From Lachnospiraceae bacterium (lineage in GTDB: Bacteria > Bacillota > Clostridia > Lachnospirales > Lachnospiraceae): DNA of 64,000 bases. Positions 35,032 to 43,623 of the stretch are shown in pieces (position 1 is the first letter of the stretch; every line of letters begins with the position of its first letter). Made by a program: the position numbers and the translations under genes. Under the pieces are notes generated by a model that worked only from the letters and a program-made list of their open reading frames with translations, did not search any database and was not told where the DNA came from. The DNA lies in assembly GCA_017622845.1 (NCBI GenBank), contig JAGAQJ010000054.1, positions 1-64,000 of the forward strand, read 5' to 3'.

Positions 35032-35907
35032 TCAGTTCAGCGCGCGGACGATTTCCTCAATCGTCCGAATGCTTTGGGACACATATTTATTTTTGTGAAT
35101 GACAAGATTGATATTTCTGGTGACAGTGCCTACCTCGAGCGGCAAAATGACAAGCTCTCCGGTTCTGCACTCCTTCTCAACCACGCGTTTTGAGAAAATG
35201 GCAATGCCGCGCCCCCGAATCACTGCATTTTTGATTGCCTCGGTGTTAGTGCTGCAGAAGGTTCTGTTTAAGTGCAGTCCGCTGTCCTCAAGCATTTTCT
35301 CAATCTGATTTCTCTCCGCACTGCCGCTTTCCCTGCTGACATAATCCTGTCCATCGAGCATCTTTAACGAAACATTCTTCTTTCCGGCAAGCGCATGCTG
35401 CCTGCCGCAGACGACAGCCAGTTCATCCTCACATACCGGCGTGACAAGCAAATCACTGCTTTTTAAGATTCCCTCTACTATCCCCAAGTCAACCTGATTG
35501 TTCAAAATCGCCTGCTCAATGTCGGCGGAATTTGATACAAGCACACTGACAGAGCACTCCGGCATCCGTTCCTTTGCCTTGTCTAACACATCATTGATCA
35601 GGCAGGTGCCCACTGACACGCTGCATCCGATGCGCACACTTGTCTTTTCTGCTGCCTGATTCATCGCCTCCTCCATCTGCTCAAAGGAGTCCAGAATATG
35701 ACGGGAAAAAGAGAGCATCAGCTCCCCCTCCTTTGTCAGGTATATTTTTTGTGACAGCCTTTCAAAAAGCTTCACACCATAATATTTTTCCAGTTCGGCG
35801 ACTGCCTGACTGACCGTGGGCTGTGAAATGTGCAGCCTTTGCGCTGCCTTGCTCATACCCCCTGCAGCCGCCGTCTCCGTAAAGATTTTCAAATGACGAA
35901 TTGTCAT
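35032..35907 (-). CDS. LysR-family transcriptional regulator
   Basis: The N-terminal helix-turn-helix is AAAGGMSKAAQRLHISQPTVS split across residues 10-31, followed by a two-lobed effector domain (residues 88-290). The start MTIRHLKIF is supported by AAGGAG seven bases upstream. It lies downstream of a split chromate-type transporter pair in the same direction, which suggests that it regulates them or responds to their substrate. The effector is unknown. Confidence 0.92.
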   Translation of the reverse strand: MTIRHLKIFTETAAAGGMSKAAQRLHISQPTVSQAVAELEKYYGVKLFERLSQKIYLTKEGELMLSFSRHILDSFEQMEEAMNQAAEKTSVRIGCSVSVGTCLINDVLDKAKERMPECSVSVLVSNSADIEQAILNNQVDLGIVEGILKSSDLLVTPVCEDELAVVCGRQHALAGKKNVSLKMLDGQDYVSRESGSAERNQIEKMLEDSGLHLNRTFCSTNTEAIKNAVIRGRGIAIFSKRVVEKECRTGELVILPLEVGTVTRNINLVIHKNKYVSQSIRTIEEIVRALN

Positions 35908-35988
35908 AATTATCTCCTTTTTGTACATGTTCTGCCTGCATATGTCTTATTTATCAGCTTATCGCGCACTGCCCCCTGTACACTGACG

Positions 35989-36561
35989 CTAAATTGCCCC
36001 CATCAAAGCATAAATGATTGTGCCGGCAGCGCCGCTTCCCAAAATAATTGCAATCGCGCTTGTCTTAAACTTTCTAAGAATAAACAGCGCAGCGATGAAA
36101 ATAACAAGCTCCACCACTCTGATATTGCTTAATGCTGCTTCCTTTAGCTCCGCCTGAAACAGTCCCAGCATGAGTATTGATGCTCCTGCGGAAGCAATCA
36201 GCGCTACGACCGCCGGTCTTAAAGAGCCAAGTACGACCTGAACGCCGCTCACCGTGCGGTATTTGTAATAAAAATGTGCTAAAGTCAGACAGATGCAGAA
36301 CGAGGGAATAATGCAGCCTAATGTACAAATCAGAACACCCGGCACTCCTGCAATTCTCATTCCCACAAAGGTTGCAGAGTTGATGGAAATCGGTCCCGGC
36401 GTCATCTCCGCCACTGTGATTAAATCCGAAAATTCCTCCAGCGTCATCAGTCCATGAATATTGACAATCTGCTCCTGAATCAGCGGAATCGCCGCATACC
36501 CTCCGCCTACACTGAATAATCCAACCTGAATAAAAGCAAAAAACAACTTCAGCAATAACAT
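35989..36561 (-). CDS. ChrA-type transporter, half-size subunit 2
   Basis: This 190-residue membrane protein has about six helices and the ChrA signature (FSVGGGYAAIPLIQE near the start; MTPGPISINSATFVG). Short ChrA proteins come as tandem pairs that together correspond to one full-length transporter with inverted halves. The start directly abuts the stop of the partner gene. Chromate export is the assigned activity of the family, but many short-form pairs in gut clostridia have no tested substrate. Confidence 0.88.
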   Translation of the reverse strand: MLLLKLFFAFIQVGLFSVGGGYAAIPLIQEQIVNIHGLMTLEEFSDLITVAEMTPGPISINSATFVGMRIAGVPGVLICTLGCIIPSFCICLTLAHFYYKYRTVSGVQVVLGSLRPAVVALIASAGASILMLGLFQAELKEAALSNIRVVELVIFIAALFILRKFKTSAIAIILGSGAAGTIIYALMGAI

Positions 36562-37137
36562 TTACGCCACCTCACCTTTCTTCTTTTTTAATGTAACTAC
36601 CAAATCGATGAGTCCGATTCCAAGGCAGGTCAAAATAATAATCATTGCACTGACATCAAACAGATATGTCGCGATAAACGCGGTAATCATCATTACTATA
36701 TACAATATGCGTTTTGTTTTTACCACGTTTTGCGCCAGATTGATAACGACATCAAAAATCACTGCCGCCACGCCTGCTCTCATGACCTGCAGGGCTGCTG
36801 CAATATAAGGGTTTGTCCGAAACTGCTCGTAAAATAAAGAAATAACGGATATAATAATCATCGGCGGAAGTATCGTTCCGAGTATGGCGGTCAGCGAGCC
36901 TGCAATGCCTGCCATCCGGTAACCGATAATGACAGATGCGTTGACAGGAAGCGGTCCCGGCGCAGACTGCGTGATTGCCGTCACGTCCAGCATCTCATCT
37001 TCTTCCAGCCACTTCAGCTCCTCTACATACCGCTTTTTCATCAGGGAAACAATCACGAACCCTCCCCCAAACGTGCAGGCGCTCAATACAAACATTGACT
37101 TGAATAAAGTCCATAGCTTACTGTAGTCTTTTTTCAT
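36562..37137 (-). CDS. ChrA-type transporter, half-size subunit 1
   Basis: This 191-residue ChrA half has motif CTFGGGFVIVSLMKK and QSAPGPLPVNASVIIG, and about five or six helices. The start MKKDYSK follows GGAGGG with proper spacing. It is the first of a transcription unit chrA-chrA-lysR. The stop codon is immediately followed by the ATG of the second half, typical of a coupled heterodimer. Confidence 0.88.
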   Translation of the reverse strand: MKKDYSKLWTLFKSMFVLSACTFGGGFVIVSLMKKRYVEELKWLEEDEMLDVTAITQSAPGPLPVNASVIIGYRMAGIAGSLTAILGTILPPMIIISVISLFYEQFRTNPYIAAALQVMRAGVAAVIFDVVINLAQNVVKTKRILYIVMMITAFIATYLFDVSAMIIILTCLGIGLIDLVVTLKKKKGEVA

Positions 37138-37486
37138 AATACCCTCCATTTTATCACTGCGCAGACCTTGCCTTGCGTCCCGTACCGGAAGCTGCAAGGC
37201 TGAGCCGTTACGTCTTTTCGTTTGCTGCTACAAAGAATTTATCATAAAAGATATTATTTGTAAAATACATAAGTTTTATAATTCATATAGGTAATTATCT
37301 ATATTATTTTTACCCTTTTGTGATGCCTCTTCCTTACAGTTCATTTGAAGAAGCTCTTCGATACACACGAAATTCTCTCCGTTTGAGGTTGAAGAGTCAG
37401 GCAGAGATAACTTTTGTGCCTTGCGAGGCACTTGAACAACGCGTACAGGGCGTAACCTCTTTTTAACAATATCTTTACAAGAAAAT
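37138..37486. other. Intergenic region between divergent chrA and hemerythrin genes
   Basis: No gene is convincing here. The DNA next to chrA is AT-rich near 37245-37310 and probably holds the chrA promoter. A short repeat-like GAAGAGCTTC/GAAGCTCTTC style dyad near 37344-37352 is visible but weak. Open frames on both strands are interrupted and lack ribosome sites. Confidence 0.4.
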
Positions 37487-37514
37487 TTGAAATTATTGAA
37501 ATTCATGGTATAAT
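37487..37514 (+). promoter_or_regulatory. Promoter of the hemerythrin gene
   Basis: TTGAAA (37487-37492) and TATAAT (37509-37514) are 16 bases apart, leaving a leader of about 115 bases before the start codon. Confidence 0.75.
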
Positions 37515-37519
37515 GAACG

Positions 37520-37625
37520 TTAGCGAGTGGGAACAGACATAGTCTGCTCATCACGAGCGGAGCCTGCAGACAGTTTTGACAGGCAGCACGCCTCAGATAC
37601 CCTGACGCTGCCATAATAAAACGCA
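37520..37625 (+). ncRNA. Structured 5' leader of unknown class before hemerythrin
   Basis: Several short perfect hairpins are packed together: CAGAC-ATA-GTCTG, CTC...GAG, GCCTG...CAGGC, enclosed by an imperfect AGCG...CGCT closing stem that includes GGG/CCC. The layout is that of a multi-stem junction RNA ending just before the AAAGGAG ribosome site. I compared it by eye with c-di-GMP, THF and NiCo riboswitch consensus features and found no convincing match. Confidence 0.4.
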
Positions 37626-37638
37626 AAGGAGAATTACT

Positions 37639-38052
37639 ATGTTTGAAATGACCCCTGATCTTTACACCGGAATTGAGCAGATTGATAAAGAACACGAACG
37701 CTTATTTGAGCTTGCGGAGGAAACCTACTCCCTGCTGCACAATTGTGTTCTCTTAGATAAGGAAGACCAGATTGTCAGACTGACCTCAGAGCTGATTGAT
37801 TACACGCGTTCCCATTTTGCTCATGAAGAAGCATATATGAAGCGCGTTTCCTACGAAAATTTTTATGATCATTATGCACAGCACAAACAATTTGAAAGCA
37901 AACTGGCTGAGATTGACTTTGAGGAACTGGAGGGGAATCCCGAGGAACAAGATGCGGTAATTGAAAGTCTGTTAGAATTTCTGGCGAGCTGGCTCGTGGA
38001 CCACATCAAAAAAGAAGACCTAAAAATTTCGATGCTGTCACATCCGATGTAA
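37639..38052 (+). CDS. Bacteriohemerythrin
   Basis: The 137-residue four-helix protein has the diiron ligands of hemerythrins in order: His in IDKEHERLFEL near residue 21, His and Glu in HFAHEEAYM, His pair in HYAQHKQF, and His/Asp in LVDHIKKEDLKI. It binds oxygen (or senses oxygen or NO) with a diiron site. The AAAGGAG ribosome site supports the start. It is monocistronic between its own promoter and a terminator. Confidence 0.95.
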   Translation: MFEMTPDLYTGIEQIDKEHERLFELAEETYSLLHNCVLLDKEDQIVRLTSELIDYTRSHFAHEEAYMKRVSYENFYDHYAQHKQFESKLAEIDFEELEGNPEEQDAVIESLLEFLASWLVDHIKKEDLKISMLSHPM

Positions 38053-38056
38053 ATCC

Positions 38057-38076
38057 GATGCGGACAGCATCTTTTT
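38057..38076 (+). terminator. Terminator of the hemerythrin gene
   Basis: GATGC-GGACA-GCATC followed by five T residues, starting five bases after the stop codon. Confidence 0.88.
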
Positions 38077-38118
38077 GTGATAATGTATCTGTTACTTTCC
38101 CTGGTTTTCTTCCGGTCT

Positions 38119-38289
38119 TCACCTGCCGGAATGATAAGTCTCGCGGCATTCCACCTCAAAACGCTTCCCGTCTTGAAGCGTTACGACAAAGGTATTGCTT
38201 TTATCATTCGTCTCAATATCACTGATGTTCATATCATCTGCATCATTGAGTAGCTCAAAAATCTTATCTTTAAAGTAATTTAATTCCAT
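38119..38289 (-). CDS. Small conserved-looking protein of unknown function
   Basis: A 56-residue acidic protein with a beta-hairpin-like centre (NTFVVTLQDGKRFEVECRE). The start MELNYF has GAGGAAAAA directly upstream, and codon use resembles neighbouring genes. I do not recognise a family. It is a single leftward gene. Confidence 0.6.
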   Translation of the reverse strand: MELNYFKDKIFELLNDADDMNISDIETNDKSNTFVVTLQDGKRFEVECRETYHSGR

Positions 38290-38655
38290 TTTTTCCTCAT
38301 TTCTGCGCTGCCCTTTGCACACAACAGGTTTGCTGTCAGGCAGCACGCAGACACAAACCTGCGATTGAAAAATTCACTTTTCAATCGAAACTCCTTCCTG
38401 CTGTAAATGCACTTATCTTTCATCATAAGGATATCCATCTGCCTGATAAGTGTTTTGTTGTATAATATTTTACATATACTACTTCTTAACTATAATAAAT
38501 ATTATATCAAAAGACAAGAAAAACCGTTTTACATTAACTGACAATAAACGACAAGCCGGTAAGCCCTCCATTTTGTCCGAGGGTTGTCTTTTTTGCTGAA
38601 ATTTGTTAAAATAAATTGGTTTATCATCACACAGACAGGTTGGCGAGGTGATTTC
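38290..38655. other. AT-rich intergenic region with two hairpins
   Basis: A perfect hairpin CGATTGAAAA/TTTTCAATCG lies at 38362-38387, and an 8-bp dyad CACTTATC/GATAAGTG spans about 38410-38452. They may belong to the promoter region of the small leftward gene. The 38640s hold the ribosome site of the rightward regulator. No gene is supported. Confidence 0.4.
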
Positions 38656-38889
38656 ATGAATGAAGAATACGGACATATTGAAATCCGATTAGATGAATTG
38701 ATTAAGGCGAAAGGACTAAACAAAAACAAATTATCACATAAAGCGGAAATGAACTGGAAACAGATTGATAACTACTGCACTAACACCATCACCCGTTTAG
38801 ATGTATCTGTTTTGTGCAAGCTCTGTACAGTACTGGAATGTGACATACAGGATTTGCTGGTGTTCTTTCCACCAGATAAAAAGCAGTAA
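38656..38889 (+). CDS. Small Cro/C1-type (XRE) transcriptional regulator
   Basis: This 77-residue protein has a helix-turn-helix (KGLNKNKLSHKAEMNWKQID) and the C-terminal motif LCTVLECDIQDLL typical of stand-alone XRE regulators of the YozG type. The GAGGTG ribosome site supports the start. It is monocistronic; its target is unknown. Confidence 0.85.
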   Translation: MNEEYGHIEIRLDELIKAKGLNKNKLSHKAEMNWKQIDNYCTNTITRLDVSVLCKLCTVLECDIQDLLVFFPPDKKQ

Positions 38890-38899
38890 TTCCCTACAG

Positions 38900-38948
38900 C
38901 AAAAGCAGGCATTGGAAAGCAATATGATTGCTTCCAATGCCTGCTTTT
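38900..38948. terminator. Bidirectional terminator
   Basis: Long arms AAAAGCAGGCATTGG and CCAATGCCTGCTTTT, extended by a second paired block, lie 12 bases after the regulator stop, and T-rich ends occur on both strands. It also serves the leftward ferredoxin-like gene. Confidence 0.85.
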
Positions 38949-38982
38949 CACATGACTTCCTGTTATATGCCGCCAGATGATG

Positions 38983-39159
38983 CTATGCCAGCAGAGCGCT
39001 GACAAGCTCCTGCGCAGCGCCAAGGCATCCTCCGCAGCCTGTTCCGAGCTGTGTCTCGTTTTGTATCTCCTCAAAGGTTCTTGCGCCATTTGCGATTGCC
39101 TTTTTGATGTCGCCCACCGTCACCTGAAAACATACACATACCACTTCATTATCGTCCAT
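38983..39159 (-). CDS. BFD-like [2Fe-2S]-binding domain protein
   Basis: The 58-residue protein has four cysteines in BFD spacing: CVCFQV near residue 8 and GTGCGGC near residue 41. Stand-alone BFD domains act in iron release or as electron-transfer modules. The start MDDNEV follows GGAGG by eight bases. The family is also close to the central domain of nitrite reductase and NifU. Confidence 0.85.
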   Translation of the reverse strand: MDDNEVVCVCFQVTVGDIKKAIANGARTFEEIQNETQLGTGCGGCLGAAQELVSALLA

Positions 39160-39247
39160 TTCACATACCTCCGCCTTTTTAACATAGCTGATGACACATA
39201 TTATAACCAATAAAAATTTTATTATTTAAGCCATTCTGCACGAAAAA

Positions 39248-40030
39248 TCATTCCGTTCTCATTCTTGCATAAAAGACCCGATGGATTCCGTCTTTTGCTA
39301 CTTCTGACTTGATTTCAAAGCGTGCTTTGTGATTCTCAATCAGCTGCCGCATATTCTTATAGCCGTAGTTTCGTACATCAAACCCCGGAATCTGCTTACT
39401 CAGATAGGTTCCAACTGTTGCAAGGTTATCCCATTCATCATCTAATTTATTGGATATCATGTCAACAATCTCTTCTACTGTCGGAATACTGATTGCTTTC
39501 ACATCTTCAAACTCAATATCTGCAGTGTCTTCCTCTTCCGTATCATCTTCCGTCTCCTCTATCGGAACATCTTCCTCCTGCTCGCCGCTGTCATCAATCT
39601 GATAAATCAGATCAAGCACTTTAAATTCATCACATGCCTGCGCTAAGGATTCATTTGTTTTCTGTTCTCCCATTCCAATCAGCATCTTTCCCGATTCCTT
39701 GATGCGGTATGCAAGCTTTGTAAAATCACTGTCACTGGTCACCAGACAAATTGTGTCTACTTCGCCGCTGTACAAAATATCCATCGCATCTATTGTCAAT
39801 GCCTGATCTGCAATGCTCTTGCCCTTTGTATAACAAATCTGAAGCATTGGCGTAATTCCGTATTTCGGCAGTACGCTGTACCATGATTTAACGCTTGGTG
39901 AATTGATTGATCCATACAGACGGGAAATTTTTATCCTGCCGATTCTTGTTGCTTCCTGCTTAATGTACTCTGCATACTTTGGAGAAATATTATCTCCGTC
40001 AATCAGAACTGCCACTTGATTTTCCTGCAT
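39248..40030 (-). CDS. NYN-domain (LabA/DUF88) protein with OST-HTH domain
   Basis: Residues 1-150 form a PIN-like NYN nuclease domain with conserved acidic residues in LIDGDNIS near residue 10, LTIDAMDILYSG and LVTSDSDF. After an acidic linker (EEDVPIEETEDDTEEED) a C-terminal OST-HTH/LOTUS domain (VEEIVDMISNKLDDEWDNLA, residues 185-250) is expected to bind RNA. Such proteins are probable RNA-processing enzymes. The GAGGGG ribosome site supports the start at MQENQ. Confidence 0.88.
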   Translation of the reverse strand: MQENQVAVLIDGDNISPKYAEYIKQEATRIGRIKISRLYGSINSPSVKSWYSVLPKYGITPMLQICYTKGKSIADQALTIDAMDILYSGEVDTICLVTSDSDFTKLAYRIKESGKMLIGMGEQKTNESLAQACDEFKVLDLIYQIDDSGEQEEDVPIEETEDDTEEEDTADIEFEDVKAISIPTVEEIVDMISNKLDDEWDNLATVGTYLSKQIPGFDVRNYGYKNMRQLIENHKARFEIKSEVAKDGIHRVFYARMRTE

Positions 40031-40197
40031 ACTGATGCCCCTCTCTATCTGAATATCTTTATTATACCTCAACTGCAGGAGCATATACAATCACCAAATT
40101 CATGATTTGCCCTGAACAGCACAACACCCCTGCCTACTCTAAAATGCTTTTTCTTTTCAAATATTCCTCAATATCTGATAAACGCATTTTATCATAT

Positions 40198-41100
40198 TTA
40201 AATCCCATACCACGCTGGTACCACTTTCTTAAAACAATCATAATCTTCAAAAGCGGCCTTGCATCTGGCAACCATTCCATCTACATCTGACTGTCCATAT
40301 TTCTCTGCCCATTTAATTGAATACAGCGATGCATGCGCCACATACACTGCAAGCACATTCCAGAACTCTTCAGGAACAGTATCATTGAAATACGAATCAA
40401 TTTGACCTATACAATATGGAATGCTTATTTCTCTCCCAAAGCTTTCCAATTTATAAAACTCCTCATATGGATCGCCAACTTCCCAACGGTTAAAATCTAT
40501 TACGCCAATCTCTCCGTTTTTCATATACACAAGATTTCCCGGGTGAAAATCTCCATGTTGATATACTGGTTTTTCTTTCCATATTCTATGGATATTTTCC
40601 CTCACATATGCAATCGCAGTTTCATCATTTGCAATTCGTACCTTTGATGACTCATACTTTGATAGCTGTAATAGTTTTTTCTCTATCTTCGTCTTTGCCG
40701 GTATATCTTTTTCTTCAACAGGAATACCATGTATTTTTCGCAAAATCTCTCCTGCCTTACGGCCGAGTCTGTATTGCTCTTCCCTTGATAAACACGGCAA
40801 AACAGACTCTAAGTCCTCTCCCTCTACCCAGCTAAGCAGCATATATACACTTTTATTTTGATTACATATCCCAAATTCAACAGGCATTGACATGGAAATG
40901 CCCGATTTTGAATACTTTGTGATAATATCATATTCCTTCTTCTTCTCATCATACCTGTCAATCGAAGATAAGCGGAGCAATAATTTCTCTCCCAATTTTG
41001 TTGTTATTTTATATTTTTCGTCTGCCGACCAGCCCTTTGTAATCTTTTCAACTGTTTTCCATTGAGCATGGTTTTCCATTTCACAGCGTATTGTATCCAT
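40198..41100 (-). CDS. Aminoglycoside phosphotransferase-fold kinase
   Basis: The 300-residue protein has the protein-kinase-like APH fold: KLGEKLLLRLS lysine strand, hinge LLSWVEGEDLES, catalytic loop HGDFHPGNLV near residue 195, and metal site IGVIDFNRWEVGDP. Substrates of this family range from antibiotics to sugars and homoserine-like metabolites. Nothing here identifies it as a resistance gene. GC content is lower than in flanking housekeeping genes, which suggests the start of acquired DNA. Confidence 0.85.
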   Translation of the reverse strand: MDTIRCEMENHAQWKTVEKITKGWSADEKYKITTKLGEKLLLRLSSIDRYDEKKKEYDIITKYSKSGISMSMPVEFGICNQNKSVYMLLSWVEGEDLESVLPCLSREEQYRLGRKAGEILRKIHGIPVEEKDIPAKTKIEKKLLQLSKYESSKVRIANDETAIAYVRENIHRIWKEKPVYQHGDFHPGNLVYMKNGEIGVIDFNRWEVGDPYEEFYKLESFGREISIPYCIGQIDSYFNDTVPEEFWNVLAVYVAHASLYSIKWAEKYGQSDVDGMVARCKAAFEDYDCFKKVVPAWYGI

Positions 41101-41278
41101 ATTCCCCGCCGCCTTTCCAAAATAAAATGACCTTATCCGTGAGCTGTTCCCAATGTCAAACCCGGTATATTGACGCCGGAGACACTTCTGCCAGTATGGT
41201 GGCTGCGTCGATTGACGACAACGCAGCAGATGAACAAATATTCTGCGTAGTTTTGCTAACTATCAACGAGACAAGACA

Positions 41279-42046
41279 CTAGTATTTCAGCAAATCCGCG
41301 GCATATTCCTTTGGCAGTATCGTATTATTGCGATATTCCTCGCGCAGCGCGGCAAATTGACCCGGCTCAGCGGTAAGTGCGGTTTTCAGACTATTTTGAA
41401 TGTTTTTCACGATTTGCCGGAAAAGCGGTGTCTGGTGGACCAGCGAACACGCTTTTTGCAAGTCCACTGCGCGGTCAGATAATTTTGGAGTATCTGTCAA
41501 TTCAATGCATGCATCCTCCAACAATGTGAGAAGCTCTGCCAATCCATAAAAATCAATCGGCGCTTTTTCCGGACAGTCTTCAAAATCCACCCGTCCGCTC
41601 TCATTGATTACCAGGGTCATCAACAATATGGCACACCATTCCAGCGCCAGCCATTCATCTGCCAAACTGCCGTCGGGAAAATGTGTTTTGAAAAAATCTT
41701 CCTGTGTGTCCGTCAGGCTTTCACCTGTGTTATAAGCAAGTACACAGGCATTCAGGTTATTGGCAAACTCTTCAAAATCCATCAGATTGGTGTGCCCCTC
41801 CAGATACTCCCAAAGCAGGTCAAGCGCATGTTTCAGTACATCGGACACATCCCTGCACTCCTCGGACATGCCCTGTTGTAAAGTGCGGACGTACTGCTCA
41901 AGAACAAGTAAATTTCCAAGCAGACGCGTCCGGTCATTGCTGCCTGCAAAAGCTTCTGTAACCATCCTGGGAAAACTCTGTATCCACTCGTGTGTTTCTG
42001 CCCCCGTCAGCAATGAAAAATTTGTGTTAAGCGTAAAGTGTTCCAT
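41279..42046 (-). CDS. Hypothetical acidic helical protein
   Basis: The 255-residue protein is Leu- and Glu-rich, mostly helical, with no membrane segment and few cysteines. Segments such as LLVLEQYVRTLQQGM and FANNLNACVLAYN do not match a family I know. The ribosome site GGAGG precedes the start. It is a single leftward gene, and its function is unknown. An immunity-like or stress role would be a guess. Confidence 0.7.
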   Translation of the reverse strand: MEHFTLNTNFSLLTGAETHEWIQSFPRMVTEAFAGSNDRTRLLGNLLVLEQYVRTLQQGMSEECRDVSDVLKHALDLLWEYLEGHTNLMDFEEFANNLNACVLAYNTGESLTDTQEDFFKTHFPDGSLADEWLALEWCAILLMTLVINESGRVDFEDCPEKAPIDFYGLAELLTLLEDACIELTDTPKLSDRAVDLQKACSLVHQTPLFRQIVKNIQNSLKTALTAEPGQFAALREEYRNNTILPKEYAADLLKY

Positions 42047-42205
42047 AAAACCTCCTGTCTGAGAATCTCCCTTTCGTCTTCTATTGCTTCGTCTTCTTAT
42101 CAGCTATAAATATTTTATCACTTGCCTTCAAAGAAAAAACAACTGGCAATTTTCTAATTCTATCGTTTGACTCTGAATATATATTGTAAAACTATATATT
42201 AATTT

Positions 42206-42819
42206 TTAACCAACGAAAATTTCCATTATAATACCATTTTCCATATCATCAATACTATAAATCGTATCCATAACCTCGAAAGTTTCTCTAAGATTGCCTC
42301 TTGCACTCTTCCATCCAATACCATCTGTAAACCATACAAATGTAAATCCGTCTATGGTATCTGCCTTCTGCGAAAGCATTTTATAACTTCTTGCAGTTTC
42401 ATTTAGCTTGGAGCCTCCACTCTAATCCCGTTTCAACACCTAATGCATAATCCACTAAATTGTTTACAAGATGATTAGAAATCAAATCAAATAATCCAGT
42501 CTTTCGCATAAATACTTTGTACTGTTCTACATCATAATTCATAGTTTTAAAATGATACAAAAATGCACCTTCTTCACCCTGTGCATAAATCTCATTACCA
42601 CGAACGGCAAGCAATAATGGCATATATTTTAATGTTTCCTTACTATCATTTCAAACTCATCCTCTATGTCTTTGAACCAATTAATGAATTCAGGATATTA
42701 AGCTCCACCTTAATTTCATCAACATTTTTTACTACCTTTTCAAAATCTATGTAATAATCATAGCTTGAAATGCCAGGTCTAAATTTTCCCAACCATTCGT
42801 CAAAATCTCTATTTGTCAT
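42206..42819 (-). pseudogene. DpnII-family restriction endonuclease, inactivated
   Basis: Pieces of an R.DpnII/MboI-like protein can be read in successive frames. The start NRDFDEWLGKF...NSLIGSK (frame 1, ATG at 42819) is followed by DIEDEFEMIVRK in a second frame, then MPLLLAVRG...SNHLVNNLVDYALGVETGL (42623-42430). After a jump comes GSKLNETARSYKML...WFTDGIGWKSARGNLRETF to the stop at 42206. The segment that should carry the catalytic carboxylates (between VGLD and the EVNFY-type strand, 80-100 residues) is gone, and at least two frameshifts precede it. The ATG overlaps the upstream methyltransferase by 11 bases, matching dpnM-dpnA-dpnB order. No active enzyme can be made. Confidence 0.88.
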
Positions 42820-43612
42820 TTACTACCTTCTCCAGTCTTCTCTTGGATATCTCCAAGTATTCTTCACTCACATCAATCCCGATAAACTTTCGTCCAAATC
42901 GCACAGCTTCTACTCCAGTGGTTCCAGAACCACAGAACGGATCTAAAACAACCTGTCCAACCTCTGTTGATGCTAATACAATTCTTTCCAGCAAATATTT
43001 CGGCTTCTGTGTTGGATGCCTGCCTTCTGTTTTCTCTGAAGGTTTCGTCAACGCACCTGTCCACACATCCTTCATCTGCTTTCCACCATTCATTTCCTTC
43101 ATTTTCTGATAATTAAAAAAATGCCGGGACTTTTTCTCATTCTTCCTTGCCCATAAAATAGTTTCGGTAGAATGTGTGAAGCATCGACATGCTAAGTTTG
43201 GTGGTGGGTTTGTTTTTTGCCATGTAATATTATTGATTATCTTGAAGCCTTCCTGCTCCAATGCCATACCAATCGAATATATATTGTGCAGCGTTCCTGA
43301 TATCCATATTGTGCCATTCGGTTTTAGTACTTTCTTACATAACTTAATCCACTTTCTGTTAAACTTATGTTTTTCTTCGACACTGGTTCCACTTTCTGAA
43401 AGCTTATCCCATGAACCTTTATTTACTGAAACCATCTTTCCACTTTGACATGTAATGCCATCATTACTTAGAAAATATGGTGGATCTGCAAATATCATAT
43501 CCACAGATTCCGTTCTCATTTTTGTTAGAACTTTAAAGGAATCTCCAGCAATTAACTGTGACTCCTCTGTCTCGTAATATAATGGCACTTTCTTATTAAA
43601 TAAGTTCTCCAT
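42809..43612 (-). CDS. dpnA: DpnA-type adenine DNA methyltransferase
   Basis: The protein is about 267 residues. Catalytic motif DPPYFLSNDG (FADPPY) near residue 45 comes before the SAM-binding motif DPFCGSGTTG near residue 225, the beta-class order of DpnA/MboC enzymes that methylate GATC, including single-stranded DNA. HPTQKP ahead of the SAM motif is typical. The start MENLF lies 11 bases after the stop of the companion methyltransferase, with GGGG upstream. The reading frame is intact. Confidence 0.9.
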   Translation of the reverse strand: MENLFNKKVPLYYETEESQLIAGDSFKVLTKMRTESVDMIFADPPYFLSNDGITCQSGKMVSVNKGSWDKLSESGTSVEEKHKFNRKWIKLCKKVLKPNGTIWISGTLHNIYSIGMALEQEGFKIINNITWQKTNPPPNLACRCFTHSTETILWARKNEKKSRHFFNYQKMKEMNGGKQMKDVWTGALTKPSEKTEGRHPTQKPKYLLERIVLASTEVGQVVLDPFCGSGTTGVEAVRFGRKFIGIDVSEEYLEISKRRLEKVVNDK

Positions 43613-43623
43613 TATCCCGACCC

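Noticed and set aside
37520..37625. c-di-GMP, THF or NiCo riboswitch in the hemerythrin leader
   Set aside because: The conserved blocks of these classes were not found by eye; only general hairpins are present.
40198..41100. Antibiotic-resistance call for the phosphotransferase
   Set aside because: The fold is clear, but residues for a known aminoglycoside or macrolide subfamily are not recognisable, so a resistance label is not justified.
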